The notes beneath the pieces are model-generated. The model saw only the letters and a list, made by a program, of their open reading frames with translations. It was not told the origin of the DNA and did not search any database. Source: a bacterium (GTDB lineage: Bacteria > Bacteroidota > Bacteroidia > Flavobacteriales_D > Sanyastnellaceae). Taken from it: a DNA stretch of 64,000 nucleotides. Position 1 is the first letter of the stretch. Each line of letters begins with the position of its first letter. The translations under genes and the position numbers were made by a program. The DNA is taken from assembly GCA_029979565.1 (NCBI GenBank), contig JAPOHG010000003.1, positions 1 through 64,000 of the forward strand. Direction: 5' to 3'. This document shows, piece after piece, positions 18,635-27,114 of the stretch.

Positions 18635-20533
18635 ACGACGGATGAGGATGTGCGTGCACTTCGAACCCACGCGAAGGAGGTAGACTCCAGTTGGGAGGAA
18701 GCTGATGTCAATGCGCGAAGTCGCCGCATCAGCAATCAATTTCTGGGTGGCTACGAGTTGGCCAGTGAGGGTGTGCAAGGTGGCGGTTTCTTCATCCTGG
18801 AATCCCGCGACGTACACGGTTTCATAGGCCGGATTGGGCCACACGTGAAACGATTGATTGTGCTCCGTGACAGAAGAAGGGATCCAAGCAAACTGTGTTG
18901 CGAATTCGCATCCGGATTGATCCACAACAATGACCTCGATTTCTGCGCCATCCATCAACGCTTCGGCAGCATCGGAGCAGGGGCCTTCCAGGGTTAATTC
19001 GTCTCCCGTGCAGACTTCGGAGCCATTCACCATCCAATGGACCGTGTAGGTTCCATTGGCTCCGGCCACATCGACAGAGGCTGCCCCGGGTTCAATGTTC
19101 AAGGTGGCCGATAGGGTGCAGGGTTGACAAACCAAAAGGGGAGCAGGGTCCAACTCCCACGCACCCATTGGTGTAAGGTCCACCGAATTGAACACCGGGA
19201 ATTGTGCCGGGTAACGCGTCGCGCGGAAAAGCAGGTTGTCATTCATACCGAGTTCTGTGCCCTGTGCTATGGTTGTTCCACCTTGAAGAGGCACACGGTA
19301 ATACCAGGCCGTATCACCCGTCGCTGTGAACTCATAAATTTCTCCGGTGCGTCCGCTCAGGATGAGGTTGTTGCCGTTGGGCAGCCGTTCGAAGTTGGAA
19401 AGACCGCTGCTGAAAAAATCGGTTGGGTTCGGTGCCGTCCAGTTCCAATCGAAATCAACCGGGGCATAGGTGGCGGTATCGTTGATTGTGTTCATCATGT
19501 AGGCCGTGTAGGCCTCTGTTTCGATGAGTTCTGGCGCAATCAAATGGGCACTGGAATAAGGGCCTGTTGGGCCCGGGTTGCGGTTGTTGAAGACGGCGAT
19601 TTTGCCAAAATCAGGTGAGCCTTGGTGGTAGGGTGCATCCAACCAGCGGGCGGCATGCTGGTAGTGAAGGAGCTGGTCTTCACTCGTGCCCCGATCATAC
19701 GCTTCCGGGTTGCCCCAGCGCCAAATCAACCCCCCGTTCGGAGCTCCCTTATCGATGATCCACAATTCATCGAAAGTCGGTACGCTCAGTAAGATGTGAT
19801 CCAGGGCCGGGTTGTAGTCGATGCTGTTGATGTGGAGCCAATCCGGTGCTGCCGAACTGGGGGAGCCGAAATTGAGGTTCACACGTTGGGGCGCAAATTC
19901 AGGGACGCCAAAATTGGCTTTGGTGGAATCGAAATCTTGAACGAGGTGGTCCCACACCCGCCACTCCCAAATGACATCGGCCCCTCCCGATTCGTTGGGC
20001 AACAATTCGATGATGCGTTCGCTCCAAAGCTCGCCGTCTTCCAGCAGTTCGGGGTCACGTCCGGCCTCCACTGCTGCAATGGAATCGATGCGCTCCCAAG
20101 CGATGGCCAACACAGTTCCTGCGTTGGTCAATGCAAAGTCGTGGTGCAAGCGCCCCGTCGAATCATTCAGGGTATAGTTCCATTGGATGTTGTTGTTCCA
20201 GGAACGTCCTTCAATGACGGCACCTCCTCCACCGGCCCAAATCGCGTCGCCCTGGAAATTGGCCGGGCGGTGTGCCCAGATCAAGCTACCCATTGGCGTC
20301 AAATAGGCACTGTTGCCCGGGCGGCGAAGCGAGTCATTGGTCCACATGTGCACCACCTCTCCGCAGGCATCAATGAGCCGGGCATGCGGTTGATTGTGGG
20401 GGTAAATCAGGGTATAACCGTCTGCGTACAAAGCCGGATCGTAAGCAATCGTTCCAACGGTATTGGATTGACCGCAAACCCAAGCCAAGGGCAGCATACT
20501 CAGCAGTGCGGCGATACAGGGTGTGGTTTTCAT
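18632..20533 (-). CDS. Arylsulfotransferase-fold secreted protein with T9SS tail (paralogue 2)
   Basis: 633 residues, start fixed by the 4-base ATGA overlap with the upstream paralogue. Signal peptide (MKTTPCIAALLSMLPLAWVCGQ). The body resembles arylsulfate sulfotransferase (ASST)-type propellers: GRLHHDFALTNAGTVLAIAWE, WLHINSIDYNP followed by DELWIID, LIWRWGNPEAY and LLHYQHAARWLD. These keep three His positions that correspond to active-site His residues of ASST enzymes (known family; alignment by eye). A Cys-containing region follows (residues ~500-580), then a T9SS C-terminal domain (HVWPNPAYETVYVAG ... GVYLLRVG). Sulfotransferase activity is plausible but unproven. Confidence 0.82.
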   Translation of the reverse strand: MKTTPCIAALLSMLPLAWVCGQSNTVGTIAYDPALYADGYTLIYPHNQPHARLIDACGEVVHMWTNDSLRRPGNSAYLTPMGSLIWAHRPANFQGDAIWAGGGGAVIEGRSWNNNIQWNYTLNDSTGRLHHDFALTNAGTVLAIAWERIDSIAAVEAGRDPELLEDGELWSERIIELLPNESGGADVIWEWRVWDHLVQDFDSTKANFGVPEFAPQRVNLNFGSPSSAAPDWLHINSIDYNPALDHILLSVPTFDELWIIDKGAPNGGLIWRWGNPEAYDRGTSEDQLLHYQHAARWLDAPYHQGSPDFGKIAVFNNRNPGPTGPYSSAHLIAPELIETEAYTAYMMNTINDTATYAPVDFDWNWTAPNPTDFFSSGLSNFERLPNGNNLILSGRTGEIYEFTATGDTAWYYRVPLQGGTTIAQGTELGMNDNLLFRATRYPAQFPVFNSVDLTPMGAWELDPAPLLVCQPCTLSATLNIEPGAASVDVAGANGTYTVHWMVNGSEVCTGDELTLEGPCSDAAEALMDGAEIEVIVVDQSGCEFATQFAWIPSSVTEHNQSFHVWPNPAYETVYVAGFQDEETATLHTLTGQLVATQKLIADAATSRIDISFLPTGVYLLRVGSKCTHILIRR

Positions 20534-22224
20534 TCGACTAGGAATTTGTGGGTCACGGGAACTTGAATGGGACCGTCGCCCTTTCCTCGGTGTAAAATTG
20601 CGACATACAGTCCCGGTGGCCAAAATTGAATATCAACGGTTGTCTCAAAGGTGGCAGTCCCGGTCCAATGCAATCGCCCCATGGCATTGAAAACAACGAT
20701 ATTGGTTGGCACGATGGGGTCCAAGTTGCTGATGTTTAGAGATTTGTTCGCAGGATTGGGCCACATGCGAATGGATTGGTCGGTCGCGATTTCTTCCACT
20801 TCAACGCTGCAATCCAATGGAATGGGGTTCAGTTCTAGTGGGTCACTCGGCTCGAGGTTGCGTCCTTCCAAACCCGGATGAGACGCTGGTACAGATGTAG
20901 CTCGGAACACCCCATTTTGGACCGGATTGCTGCCCTGAGTCAGGGGGCCAGTGCCCGTGATGGGGTTGATGTATTCCCACACGAGATTGCCCGCATTGTT
21001 CAGTTCGAAAAACCGTCCATCGGCTCCTTGGCAGATGAGGTGGTGGCCATCGGTCAGTTCGGTGTACCCGGAGATGTTGGGAGAGTAAAAGTTGAAGTCG
21101 GGGGTCGAGGGATAGGTCCATGCAGCCGTTTCAGGCCCGAAGGCTCCATTGTCGGGATCGCCGAACCCGCCGTTCCCGTCCAACGGGACGTGGATGTGCT
21201 GAACCGTGCTGTAATTACCGTCGGGACGCCCCACACCGTTGTTGTACACGCTGATGCTCAACCCGTCTGGGTTGGCCATGAATTGGGCGTCGTGTTGGCC
21301 GAAAAACTTTTGGTTGCTTTCATCCCCTTGGCCGTACGCCACCGGATTGCCCCAGCGCCAGAGCAGGTCTCCGCCTCTGCCATGCTGTCCTCCGCTGCTT
21401 CCGGCTGCTTCTTCGGTGGTGGTGCTGTGGTCGATGATCCACACTTCGTTCCAATGCCGGCTGCTCAATGCGATTTCATCGCGTTCCGCGTGGTAGTGAA
21501 TGCTGTTGACATGCATCCAGTCGTATGCCGCTTCTTGCCCGAAGCCCGGTCCTTCTGATTCGGCCACGGCCTCAAAATTGATGTTGAAACGCCTGGGGTG
21601 ATCCGATGGCTCGCCGAAATCGGGAAGGGCGGGGTCCGTATTTTGAATGAGGTGTTCCCACGGACTCCAAGACCATACGACCTCGCTTCCTGAATTCGGA
21701 AGCGGAGCCAATTCGACCACACGTGTGACCCAAACCTCTTCCGATGCGAGTTCAGGCAATTGGCCGCGTGCAATGGCATCTTCAGCCAACCATTTTTCCC
21801 ACAGGATGGCGAGGATGTTGCCATTGGGCATGACGGCGATGTCGTGGTGCTGGTGCTGGGAAAATGTCGCGAGGGTGTCGGTCCACAACAGATTTCCCTC
21901 CCAATCGAATCGTTCAATGATGCCCCCAATTCCACCGCCTTGAAAATGGCCTGTTTGATGGCGTCGCGTTCGAACAAGGTCCCCGTTGTCCATGAAGTAA
22001 GCCATCAAGCCGGGACGCCCCTCCGTTTCCCAGTGGTGGACGTGCCTTCCGCATTTGTCAATGATATAGGTGGTTTCGGAGCCGTTTGGACTGAAAAGCA
22101 CATAATCTTGATTGGCATCGGGCTCCAGGTTCATGGTTCCCACGGTGGCTTGCCCCAGGGTCGTTGAGACGAATGCAAACGCACACCCTGTTAAGAGGAG
22201 ATTGTGCAAGCGGGACAAACTCAT
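20530..22224 (-). CDS. Arylsulfotransferase-fold secreted protein with T9SS tail (paralogue 1)
   Basis: 564 residues, start fixed by a 4-base overlap with the deaminase stop. Signal peptide MSLSRLHNLLLTGCAFAFVSTTLGQ. Shares the ASST-like blocks of its neighbour: HQHHDIAVMPNGNILAILWE, WMHVNSIHYHAERDEIALSSRHWNEVWIID, GDLLWRWGNPVAYG and FFGQHDAQFMAN, with the key His residues retained. The C-terminal ~75 residues form a T9SS sorting domain (RMWPNPANKSLNISN ... GLYVAILHRG). It lacks the Cys-rich insert of the second paralogue. A tandem duplication is the simplest history; the two are clearly diverged. Confidence 0.83.
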   Translation of the reverse strand: MSLSRLHNLLLTGCAFAFVSTTLGQATVGTMNLEPDANQDYVLFSPNGSETTYIIDKCGRHVHHWETEGRPGLMAYFMDNGDLVRTRRHQTGHFQGGGIGGIIERFDWEGNLLWTDTLATFSQHQHHDIAVMPNGNILAILWEKWLAEDAIARGQLPELASEEVWVTRVVELAPLPNSGSEVVWSWSPWEHLIQNTDPALPDFGEPSDHPRRFNINFEAVAESEGPGFGQEAAYDWMHVNSIHYHAERDEIALSSRHWNEVWIIDHSTTTEEAAGSSGGQHGRGGDLLWRWGNPVAYGQGDESNQKFFGQHDAQFMANPDGLSISVYNNGVGRPDGNYSTVQHIHVPLDGNGGFGDPDNGAFGPETAAWTYPSTPDFNFYSPNISGYTELTDGHHLICQGADGRFFELNNAGNLVWEYINPITGTGPLTQGSNPVQNGVFRATSVPASHPGLEGRNLEPSDPLELNPIPLDCSVEVEEIATDQSIRMWPNPANKSLNISNLDPIVPTNIVVFNAMGRLHWTGTATFETTVDIQFWPPGLYVAILHRGKGDGPIQVPVTHKFLVE

Positions 22225-23243
22225 GGCGACGGCCAAACGGCTTTTTTCTTCGCTGCGGGGATGAAGCTGTGTGCGAGCGCCCAATCGACGCATTGCCGAA
22301 GCTGTTCCGGGGTAAATCCCATGTGTTCGTGAACGTGCTGAAATTCCCGGTTCAGGTGCGTGACCATGATGCCCGGGTCATCGGTATTGATGGTCGTATG
22401 CACTCCGGCTTCGAATAATTCTCTAATGGGGTGGGCATGCAGACCATCGCATGCGCCGGTCAACCAATTGCTCGTAGGGCAGAGCTCAAGCGGGGTTTCG
22501 GTGCGCACCAGCAAGTCGACGACTCGAGGGTCTTCAATGGCTTGCAGCCCGTGGCCGATGCGGTCGGCGCCCATGGCTTCGATGGCCGTAGTGATATTTT
22601 TGGAAATGCCAGTCACGCGGGGTTCTCCGGCGTGTACGGTGATGCCCAGCCCGCCGGCTTTTGCACGTTGAAACAACGGAATGAAGGGTTCAGGATCGAA
22701 GTCTACTTCGTTGTCCGCGAGGTCCAATGCGAGGAACCCATTTTTGTGGTTTAAGGCAAAATCCACCCAATATGCATTGTCCTCAGCGGATTTGGTGCGT
22801 TGCAAAATGCAGATGAGGCCGACGGCGATTGGATACATCGCTTCGGCCCGCGTGACACCGCGTTGAATGGCTTCTTGTAAGGCATCGGGCGAGATGTGGG
22901 TGTGTTTGTCCAACAAAAAACTCGGAGCATAGCGCAATTCGAGGATGCGCACATTGGAATGGAGGTACATGTCCTCGCACACTTCGAAGGCCACTTGCTC
23001 AATGCAGTCGGCAGCATCGAGCACGTCGCGGGTGTTGAGGAATTTATGCAAAACGGAAGGCAACTCTCCCATGGGGGATTGTATGAGAAAGGCCTCGGCG
23101 AATTTCACCTCGTCCGCCACGTCGTATCCACGCTCCAAAGCGAACCGCTTCAGGGTTTCTTGCCGAATTGCCAACTCCAAATGGCAGTGGAGTTCCACTT
23201 TGGGCATGGCCTGTATGGTCGAATCGATGGGTTTCGCTTCCAT
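22221..23243 (-). CDS. Adenosine/adenine deaminase family protein
   Basis: 340 residues. TIM-barrel metal-dependent deaminase of the ADA family. Metal and catalytic blocks are complete: HCH near the N-terminus, VHAGE, RIGHG, LELCPTSN and INTDDPG. However, the N-terminal motif reads HCHLELAIR where classical adenosine deaminases have HxHLDGA; the Asp that contacts the ribose 5'-hydroxyl is replaced by Glu, as in adenine deaminases. The substrate may therefore be adenine or another purine rather than adenosine. First gene of the minus-strand run leading to the two arylsulfotransferase-like genes, with an exact -7 box 4 bases upstream. Confidence 0.88.
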   Translation of the reverse strand: MEAKPIDSTIQAMPKVELHCHLELAIRQETLKRFALERGYDVADEVKFAEAFLIQSPMGELPSVLHKFLNTRDVLDAADCIEQVAFEVCEDMYLHSNVRILELRYAPSFLLDKHTHISPDALQEAIQRGVTRAEAMYPIAVGLICILQRTKSAEDNAYWVDFALNHKNGFLALDLADNEVDFDPEPFIPLFQRAKAGGLGITVHAGEPRVTGISKNITTAIEAMGADRIGHGLQAIEDPRVVDLLVRTETPLELCPTSNWLTGACDGLHAHPIRELFEAGVHTTINTDDPGIMVTHLNREFQHVHEHMGFTPEQLRQCVDWALAHSFIPAAKKKAVWPSP

Positions 23244-23247
23244 GACT

Positions 23248-23255
23248 CAAAGGTA
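23248..23255 (-). promoter_or_regulatory. -7 promoter box TACCTTTG
   Basis: Exact TAnnTTTG match ending 4 bases before the deaminase ATG at 23243; divergent from the smpB promoter 24 bases away. Confidence 0.6.
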
Positions 23256-23278
23256 GGACGGCAGTGGACTCCTTGCTG

Positions 23279-23286
23279 TACTTTTG
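23279..23286 (+). promoter_or_regulatory. -7 promoter box TACTTTTG
   Basis: Exact TAnnTTTG match ending 5 bases before the smpB ATG at 23292; predicts a leaderless smpB mRNA. Confidence 0.6.
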
Positions 23287-23291
23287 TTGCC

Positions 23292-23729
23292 ATGGCCGTT
23301 GAGATCAAAAATAAGAAGGCGTCTTACACCTATTTCTTGACGGATGAATTCACGGCCGGAATCCAATTGGTCGGTTCAGAGATCAAGTCCATCCGAGCGG
23401 GGAAGGCCAGCATAGGTGAGGCCTATTGCCGTTTTAATGGGGGAGAGTTTTTCGTTTACAACATGTACATCGCCGAATACCCCAATGCCGGTTACATGCC
23501 GCACGAGGTTCGGCGTCCCCGAAAGCTCTTGCTGCAAAAAACCGAGCTAAAGAAATTGGAAAAGCGATTGAAGGATGTCGGCGTCACCGTGGTACCCGTG
23601 AAAATGTTCATCGCGCAAAGCGGATACGCCAAGGTGAACATTGCAGTGGCGAAGGGGAAGAAGCTGCACGACAAACGCGCATCGCTCAAGGATAAAGACC
23701 AGGCTCGGGATTTGGACCGCTTATCCTAG
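23292..23729 (+). CDS. smpB: SsrA-binding protein SmpB
   Basis: 145 residues. Binds tmRNA and delivers it to stalled ribosomes for trans-translation. The sequence has the SmpB OB-fold blocks IKNKKASYTYFLTDEFTAGI, LVGSEIKSIRAGKASIGEAY, NMYIAEYPNAGYMPHEVRRPRKLLL and the basic tail (LHDKRASLKDKDQARDLDR). The start at 23292 gives the family's usual N-terminus; the longer upstream reading is a run-in through the deaminase promoter. The last 9 bases overlap the 3' end of the convergent hypothetical gene. No tmRNA gene is seen in this window. Confidence 0.96.
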   Translation: MAVEIKNKKASYTYFLTDEFTAGIQLVGSEIKSIRAGKASIGEAYCRFNGGEFFVYNMYIAEYPNAGYMPHEVRRPRKLLLQKTELKKLEKRLKDVGVTVVPVKMFIAQSGYAKVNIAVAKGKKLHDKRASLKDKDQARDLDRLS

Positions 23730-24296
23730 GCGAACGTTACTTGCGGAGACGCGGTAGTTTTCTGTGAAGGCGTCCCAGTCCCAAAGGAAGTGCGCCATCA
23801 GTCCTTTGAGCTCGCGTTGAATGTTCGGCTCTGGTGTGTTCATGTCGCGGAAGTACGGCTCTTGAAACTGGTTCAAGTGGTACTTATAAAAGATGGCGCG
23901 GGTCATCGCTGTCACGAGGTTCTTGGACGGCCGGTTGATCTGCTTCATGAACGACCGGTAATTCTTCACTTTGGAAGTGAAGGCATCGGGCGTTAAGCTG
24001 AATGCCAGGGCAAATTTGGAACATATGTGTTGGATGATTTGCCGGTCGACGCCGCTGTCGAAGTGCTTGGGGATGAGCTGAAGGTTGGCTGAAACAATGA
24101 TCATCAAGAAACGGCCGTAGTCCTCTTGGTCGAGGTTGGGTCGTTGGATGAAGACAGGCGATTCATTGAGGAAGGCAGCGATTTCCGGCCAGCCTTGCTC
24201 CACTGTTTCAAAAGTGGTTTCCACGAAGAGGGCTGCCACCTGTTCTTCGGTGAGTTTCCGCCTCTTCATCCAACTAAAAAGCCCGAGGTTCTTCAT
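23721..24296 (-). CDS. Hypothetical protein
   Basis: 191 residues, not recognised. Predicted soluble and mostly alpha-helical; no signal peptide or membrane segment. Notable blocks are [18 protein letters not shown], the central [20 protein letters not shown] and the C-terminal [18 protein letters not shown]. Basic MKRRK near the N-terminus. Its gene converges on smpB with a 9-base overlap of coding ends and has an exact -7 box (TAGATTTG) 10 bases before its ATG. Codon use looks like the neighbours. No function is proposed. Confidence 0.75.
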   Translation of the reverse strand: MKNLGLFSWMKRRKLTEEQVAALFVETTFETVEQGWPEIAAFLNESPVFIQRPNLDQEDYGRFLMIIVSANLQLIPKHFDSGVDRQIIQHICSKFALAFSLTPDAFTSKVKNYRSFMKQINRPSKNLVTAMTRAIFYKYHLNQFQEPYFRDMNTPEPNIQRELKGLMAHFLWDWDAFTENYRVSASNVRLG

Positions 24297-24306
24297 CGTT
24301 GGGAAT

Positions 24307-24314
24307 CAAATCTA
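24307..24314 (-). promoter_or_regulatory. -7 promoter box TAGATTTG
   Basis: Exact TAnnTTTG match, 10 bases before the ATG at 24296 of the hypothetical gene. Confidence 0.45.
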
Positions 24315-24395
24315 TTTCCTGAGCACACGCTTCTGAGGGGTTGTGTTGCCTTCGCTATCAACAGATTTTTCCACAGCCAACACGCGGAATCGCAT

Positions 24396-24403
24396 TATTT
24401 TCG
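24396..24403 (+). promoter_or_regulatory. Near-consensus -7 box TATTTTCG of pyrD
   Basis: One mismatch to TAnnTTTG, ending 4 bases before the pyrD ATG at 24408. Confidence 0.4.
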
Positions 24404-24407
24404 CGCC

Positions 24408-25436
24408 ATGTACAAGACGCTAAAGCCACTGATTTTTAAACTGCAGCCCGAAAAGGCCCACGAGTGGACAATGGCGTTGTTGACGTTTGTCTGCGCAATT
24501 CCCGGGGTGCGGTCGCTGTTGCGGTCGCTGTATGCTGTGCATTCCGACGAATTGGCGGTGGAAGTCGCCGGACTGAAGTTTCCCAATCCGGTGGGATTGG
24601 CAGCGGGTTTTGACAAGGATGCGCGCTGGTTGAAACAGATGCGGGTGTTGGGATTCGGCTTTGTTGAAATCGGTACCGTGACCCCTTTGCCGCAAGAAGG
24701 CAATCCCCAACCCCGGCTGTTCCGCTTGCCAAAAGACAAGGGCATCATCAACCGGATGGGCTTCAATAATTCGGGGATGGCAGCGGCAGCAGCCCGTTTG
24801 CGGAAGCGTCCATCGGGCTTAATTGTCGGCGGAAACATTGGAAAGAACAAGATCACGCCCAACGAAAAAGCCGAATCGGACTACGTGCAGTGCTTCAACG
24901 CACTCTACGACCATGTCGACTATTTCGTGGTCAACGTGAGTTCACCCAACACACCAGGCCTGCGCGAATTGCAGGAGAAAGAACCGCTTCAGCGGCTCCT
25001 TGAAACCCTCATGAAGGAGTGTTTGAATCGGCCCGTAGAGCGTCCTATTTTCCTGAAAATCGCACCGGATTTGACCAATGACCAGCTGGACGATATCGTC
25101 GAACTCGTTCAGGAAACGGGCATTGCAGGGGTGATTGCGACGAACACCACGATTTCAAGGGCCGGGTTGCGGACTTCGGCCGAGGAAGTTGAGCAGATGG
25201 GTGCAGGTGGTTTGAGCGGTGCGCCAGTTCGCGAACGTTCAACCGAAGTCATTCGGTACCTGCACGGGCAGTCCAAAGGTGGGTTCCCGATCATTGGCGT
25301 CGGAGGCATCTGTGGCCCCGAAGATGCCCAAGAAAAGCTCGAAGCTGGAGCGAGCCTCGTGCAGGTCTATTCGGGCCTGATTCATGAAGGGCCGGCATTG
25401 GTTAAACGCATCAACCGGGGCCTATTAGGGCGTTGA
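24408..25436 (+). CDS. pyrD: Dihydroorotate dehydrogenase (quinone), class 2
   Basis: 342 residues. Oxidises dihydroorotate to orotate in pyrimidine synthesis, passing electrons to quinone at the inner membrane. Class 2 assignment rests on the N-terminal membrane-associating helical extension ([22 protein letters not shown]...), the [13 protein letters not shown]-site block, the catalytic-Ser loop [21 protein letters not shown], and the C-terminal GVGGI and [11 protein letters not shown] blocks. The start at 24408 gives the normal N-terminus and fits the promoter box; the open frame extends 94 codons upstream into the divergent gene and is rejected. Convergent with the MBL gene, 6 bases between stops. 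Confidence 0.96.
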   Translation: MYKTLKPLIFKLQPEKAHEWTMALLTFVCAIPGVRSLLRSLYAVHSDELAVEVAGLKFPNPVGLAAGFDKDARWLKQMRVLGFGFVEIGTVTPLPQEGNPQPRLFRLPKDKGIINRMGFNNSGMAAAAARLRKRPSGLIVGGNIGKNKITPNEKAESDYVQCFNALYDHVDYFVVNVSSPNTPGLRELQEKEPLQRLLETLMKECLNRPVERPIFLKIAPDLTNDQLDDIVELVQETGIAGVIATNTTISRAGLRTSAEEVEQMGAGGLSGAPVRERSTEVIRYLHGQSKGGFPIIGVGGICGPEDAQEKLEAGASLVQVYSGLIHEGPALVKRINRGLLGR

Positions 25437-25442
25437 TTCCCT

Positions 25443-26312
25443 TCAGCCCCACGCCTCTTCGAAGCTCGGCGCAAGCCCGGTAGCCCGAATCCCTTTTTCA
25501 GTCGCTTCCAATCGGCAACACGCGTTGACGGCGTCATGTTCGAAAAACAGCATCCAATCTTCTCGGTGTGCCTCTTCCAACAACAAGGCCTTTTCTTCCA
25601 TGGTGAGCAAGGGGCGGGTGTCGTATCCGATGACCCAAGCCATGGGCAAGTGTGCCGCGGCTGGGGTCAAATCCGCCATGTATGCGACCCGCGTTCCTCG
25701 GTAAGAGACGACCGGCAGCATTTGGCTATCGGTGTGGCCATCGGCAAAAAAGATGTCCAGACCCGGGAAGCGATCGCCAAAAGGTTCCCGATTCCACCGT
25801 CCATCGCGGGCGATGAAACGAAGCTGTCCGCTTTCCTCCAATGGCAATAGGTTCTCGCTCAGGAAACTGGCTTTTTCGCGTGGATTCGGGTTCATGGCCC
25901 AGTCCCAATGGCGCTGGCACGTCCAGAACTGCGCGTTGGGGAAAGCCGGTGTGAGCAAGCCGTTGGTGTCGCGTTCAACGGCACCGCCGACGTGATCAAA
26001 GTGCAGGTGCGTGAGCAAAACATCGGTAATGTCCGCACGGGAAAAACCGCGCACAGCGAGCGATCGATCAAGTGAGTCGTCGCCGTGCAGGTGGTAGTGG
26101 CTGAAGAATTTTTCCGATTGCTTCGACCCAATCCCAGTATCCACCAGCAAGAGGTTGTCACCATGCTCAACGAGCAGGCATCGCATGGCCCACGAACAGA
26201 GGTTGTTCGCGTCCGCGGTCATGTGCCGAGACCACAACGACTTCGGGACCACACCGAACATGGCACCGCCGTCCAGCATGAAGTTCCCTGTGTGGATGGT
26301 GTGAAGTTGCAT
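25443..26312 (-). CDS. MBL-fold metallo-hydrolase
   Basis: 289 residues. Metallo-beta-lactamase-fold hydrolase with the full metal motif THLHFDHVGG (about residues 101-110), a downstream GHTDSQ histidine, and a Y.AD block (AYMADLTPAAAH). The overall layout resembles lactonase/quorum-quenching-type MBL enzymes, but the substrate cannot be inferred. No signal peptide. It starts 9 bases after the HMA-MauE fusion gene and may be co-transcribed with it, though an AT-rich -7-like box overlaps that gene's stop codon. Confidence 0.88.
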   Translation of the reverse strand: MQLHTIHTGNFMLDGGAMFGVVPKSLWSRHMTADANNLCSWAMRCLLVEHGDNLLLVDTGIGSKQSEKFFSHYHLHGDDSLDRSLAVRGFSRADITDVLLTHLHFDHVGGAVERDTNGLLTPAFPNAQFWTCQRHWDWAMNPNPREKASFLSENLLPLEESGQLRFIARDGRWNREPFGDRFPGLDIFFADGHTDSQMLPVVSYRGTRVAYMADLTPAAAHLPMAWVIGYDTRPLLTMEEKALLLEEAHREDWMLFFEHDAVNACCRLEATEKGIRATGLAPSFEEAWG

Positions 26313-26316
26313 GGTG

Positions 26317-26324
26317 AAAATTTA
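26317..26324 (-). promoter_or_regulatory. Weak -7-like box TAAATTTT overlapping a stop codon
   Basis: Ends 4 bases before the MBL gene ATG at 26312; its TAA is the stop of the upstream HMA-MauE gene (26322-26324). Matches all but the final G of TAnnTTTG. Confidence 0.35.
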
Positions 26325-27038
26325 GGGGATAAGAAGCGCTCCGGCCATTCCGACCATGAGCAAGTCCTCGATGATGGTCACCGTGCTCATGGGCAGGTTG
26401 AACACCGTACCCAGGCATGCACATTGAATTTGTTGTCTCCGGCTAACGGCTGCGATGACCCCGATGGCGCTGAAGCCCATCAATGCCACCGTGCTCAAGG
26501 CGACGCGAAAGGAGCCGCCTTCAAATGCCCAGGCCAAGCCCAACGCCAATTCGAGGAAAGGGTAGACGAATCCATACGCCGGTACGGCCTTGGCCAACAA
26601 ATCGTACGACCGATAGCTCTCAGCGAACCCTCGAATATCGAGGAATTTGAAAAACGAAAAAACCAAGAAGAATCCACCCATGAAGTACTCCATCCAAGCG
26701 GTCATGGTGCCTGCGGTTTGCCACGTGATTCCGGTTGCCACGACCGAGATGAAGAGGCCGATCAAAATGAGCGGCCAATAGGTTCGCCAATGCACCGGTT
26801 TTAGCGCAGCTGCTGTGTCGGTGTTCGAAGCGGTGGGGCCCACCGAATACTTCGGGAATTGCGCCAGTTCGGATGAAACTTCCGACACGTCGATGGGGCG
26901 ATTGGCTCTGACGGTCGCTTGTCGGGCATCGAGGTCCACTGTCACCTCGGAGACAGAATCGATTTGCTGCAAGGTGTAGGTCACTTTTGCAGCACAACCG
27001 CTGCAGGTCATGCCTTCAATTGTGAACGTCGATTTCAT
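26322..27038 (-). CDS. Heavy-metal-associated domain fused to MauE/DoxX-like membrane protein
   Basis: 238 residues. Residues 1-67 form a heavy-metal-associated (HMA) domain with the metal-binding GMTCSGC motif (Cys12, Cys15). After a short linker come four membrane segments (about 88-105, 115-132, 150-170 and 180-197) and a last one near 218-236. This resembles MauE/DoxX-type redox-associated membrane proteins, with a conserved cysteine pair in CACLGTVFNLPMSTVTIIEDLLM. It may take metal from a chaperone and move it or electrons across the inner membrane; mercury/copper transport or disulfide chemistry are both possible. The MBL gene is immediately downstream. Confidence 0.85.
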   Translation of the reverse strand: MKSTFTIEGMTCSGCAAKVTYTLQQIDSVSEVTVDLDARQATVRANRPIDVSEVSSELAQFPKYSVGPTASNTDTAAALKPVHWRTYWPLILIGLFISVVATGITWQTAGTMTAWMEYFMGGFFLVFSFFKFLDIRGFAESYRSYDLLAKAVPAYGFVYPFLELALGLAWAFEGGSFRVALSTVALMGFSAIGVIAAVSRRQQIQCACLGTVFNLPMSTVTIIEDLLMVGMAGALLIP

Positions 27039-27084
27039 AGTGCGAAGTTCGAGGAATTCGAGTGAAACGCGTTGAAATCAGCCG

Positions 27085-27092
27085 TATTTTTG
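27085..27092 (+). promoter_or_regulatory. -7 promoter box TATTTTTG of purB
   Basis: Exact TAnnTTTG match, 22 bases before the purB ATG; a short leader is predicted. Confidence 0.5.
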
Positions 27093-27114
27093 TCCCTCAC
27101 ACAGGTCCGTATTT

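Noticed and set aside
18224-18997. 257-codon plus-strand frame opposite the PaaG-like and ASST-like genes
   Set aside because: Crosses two well-supported minus-strand genes and their junction; composition is that of an antisense frame.
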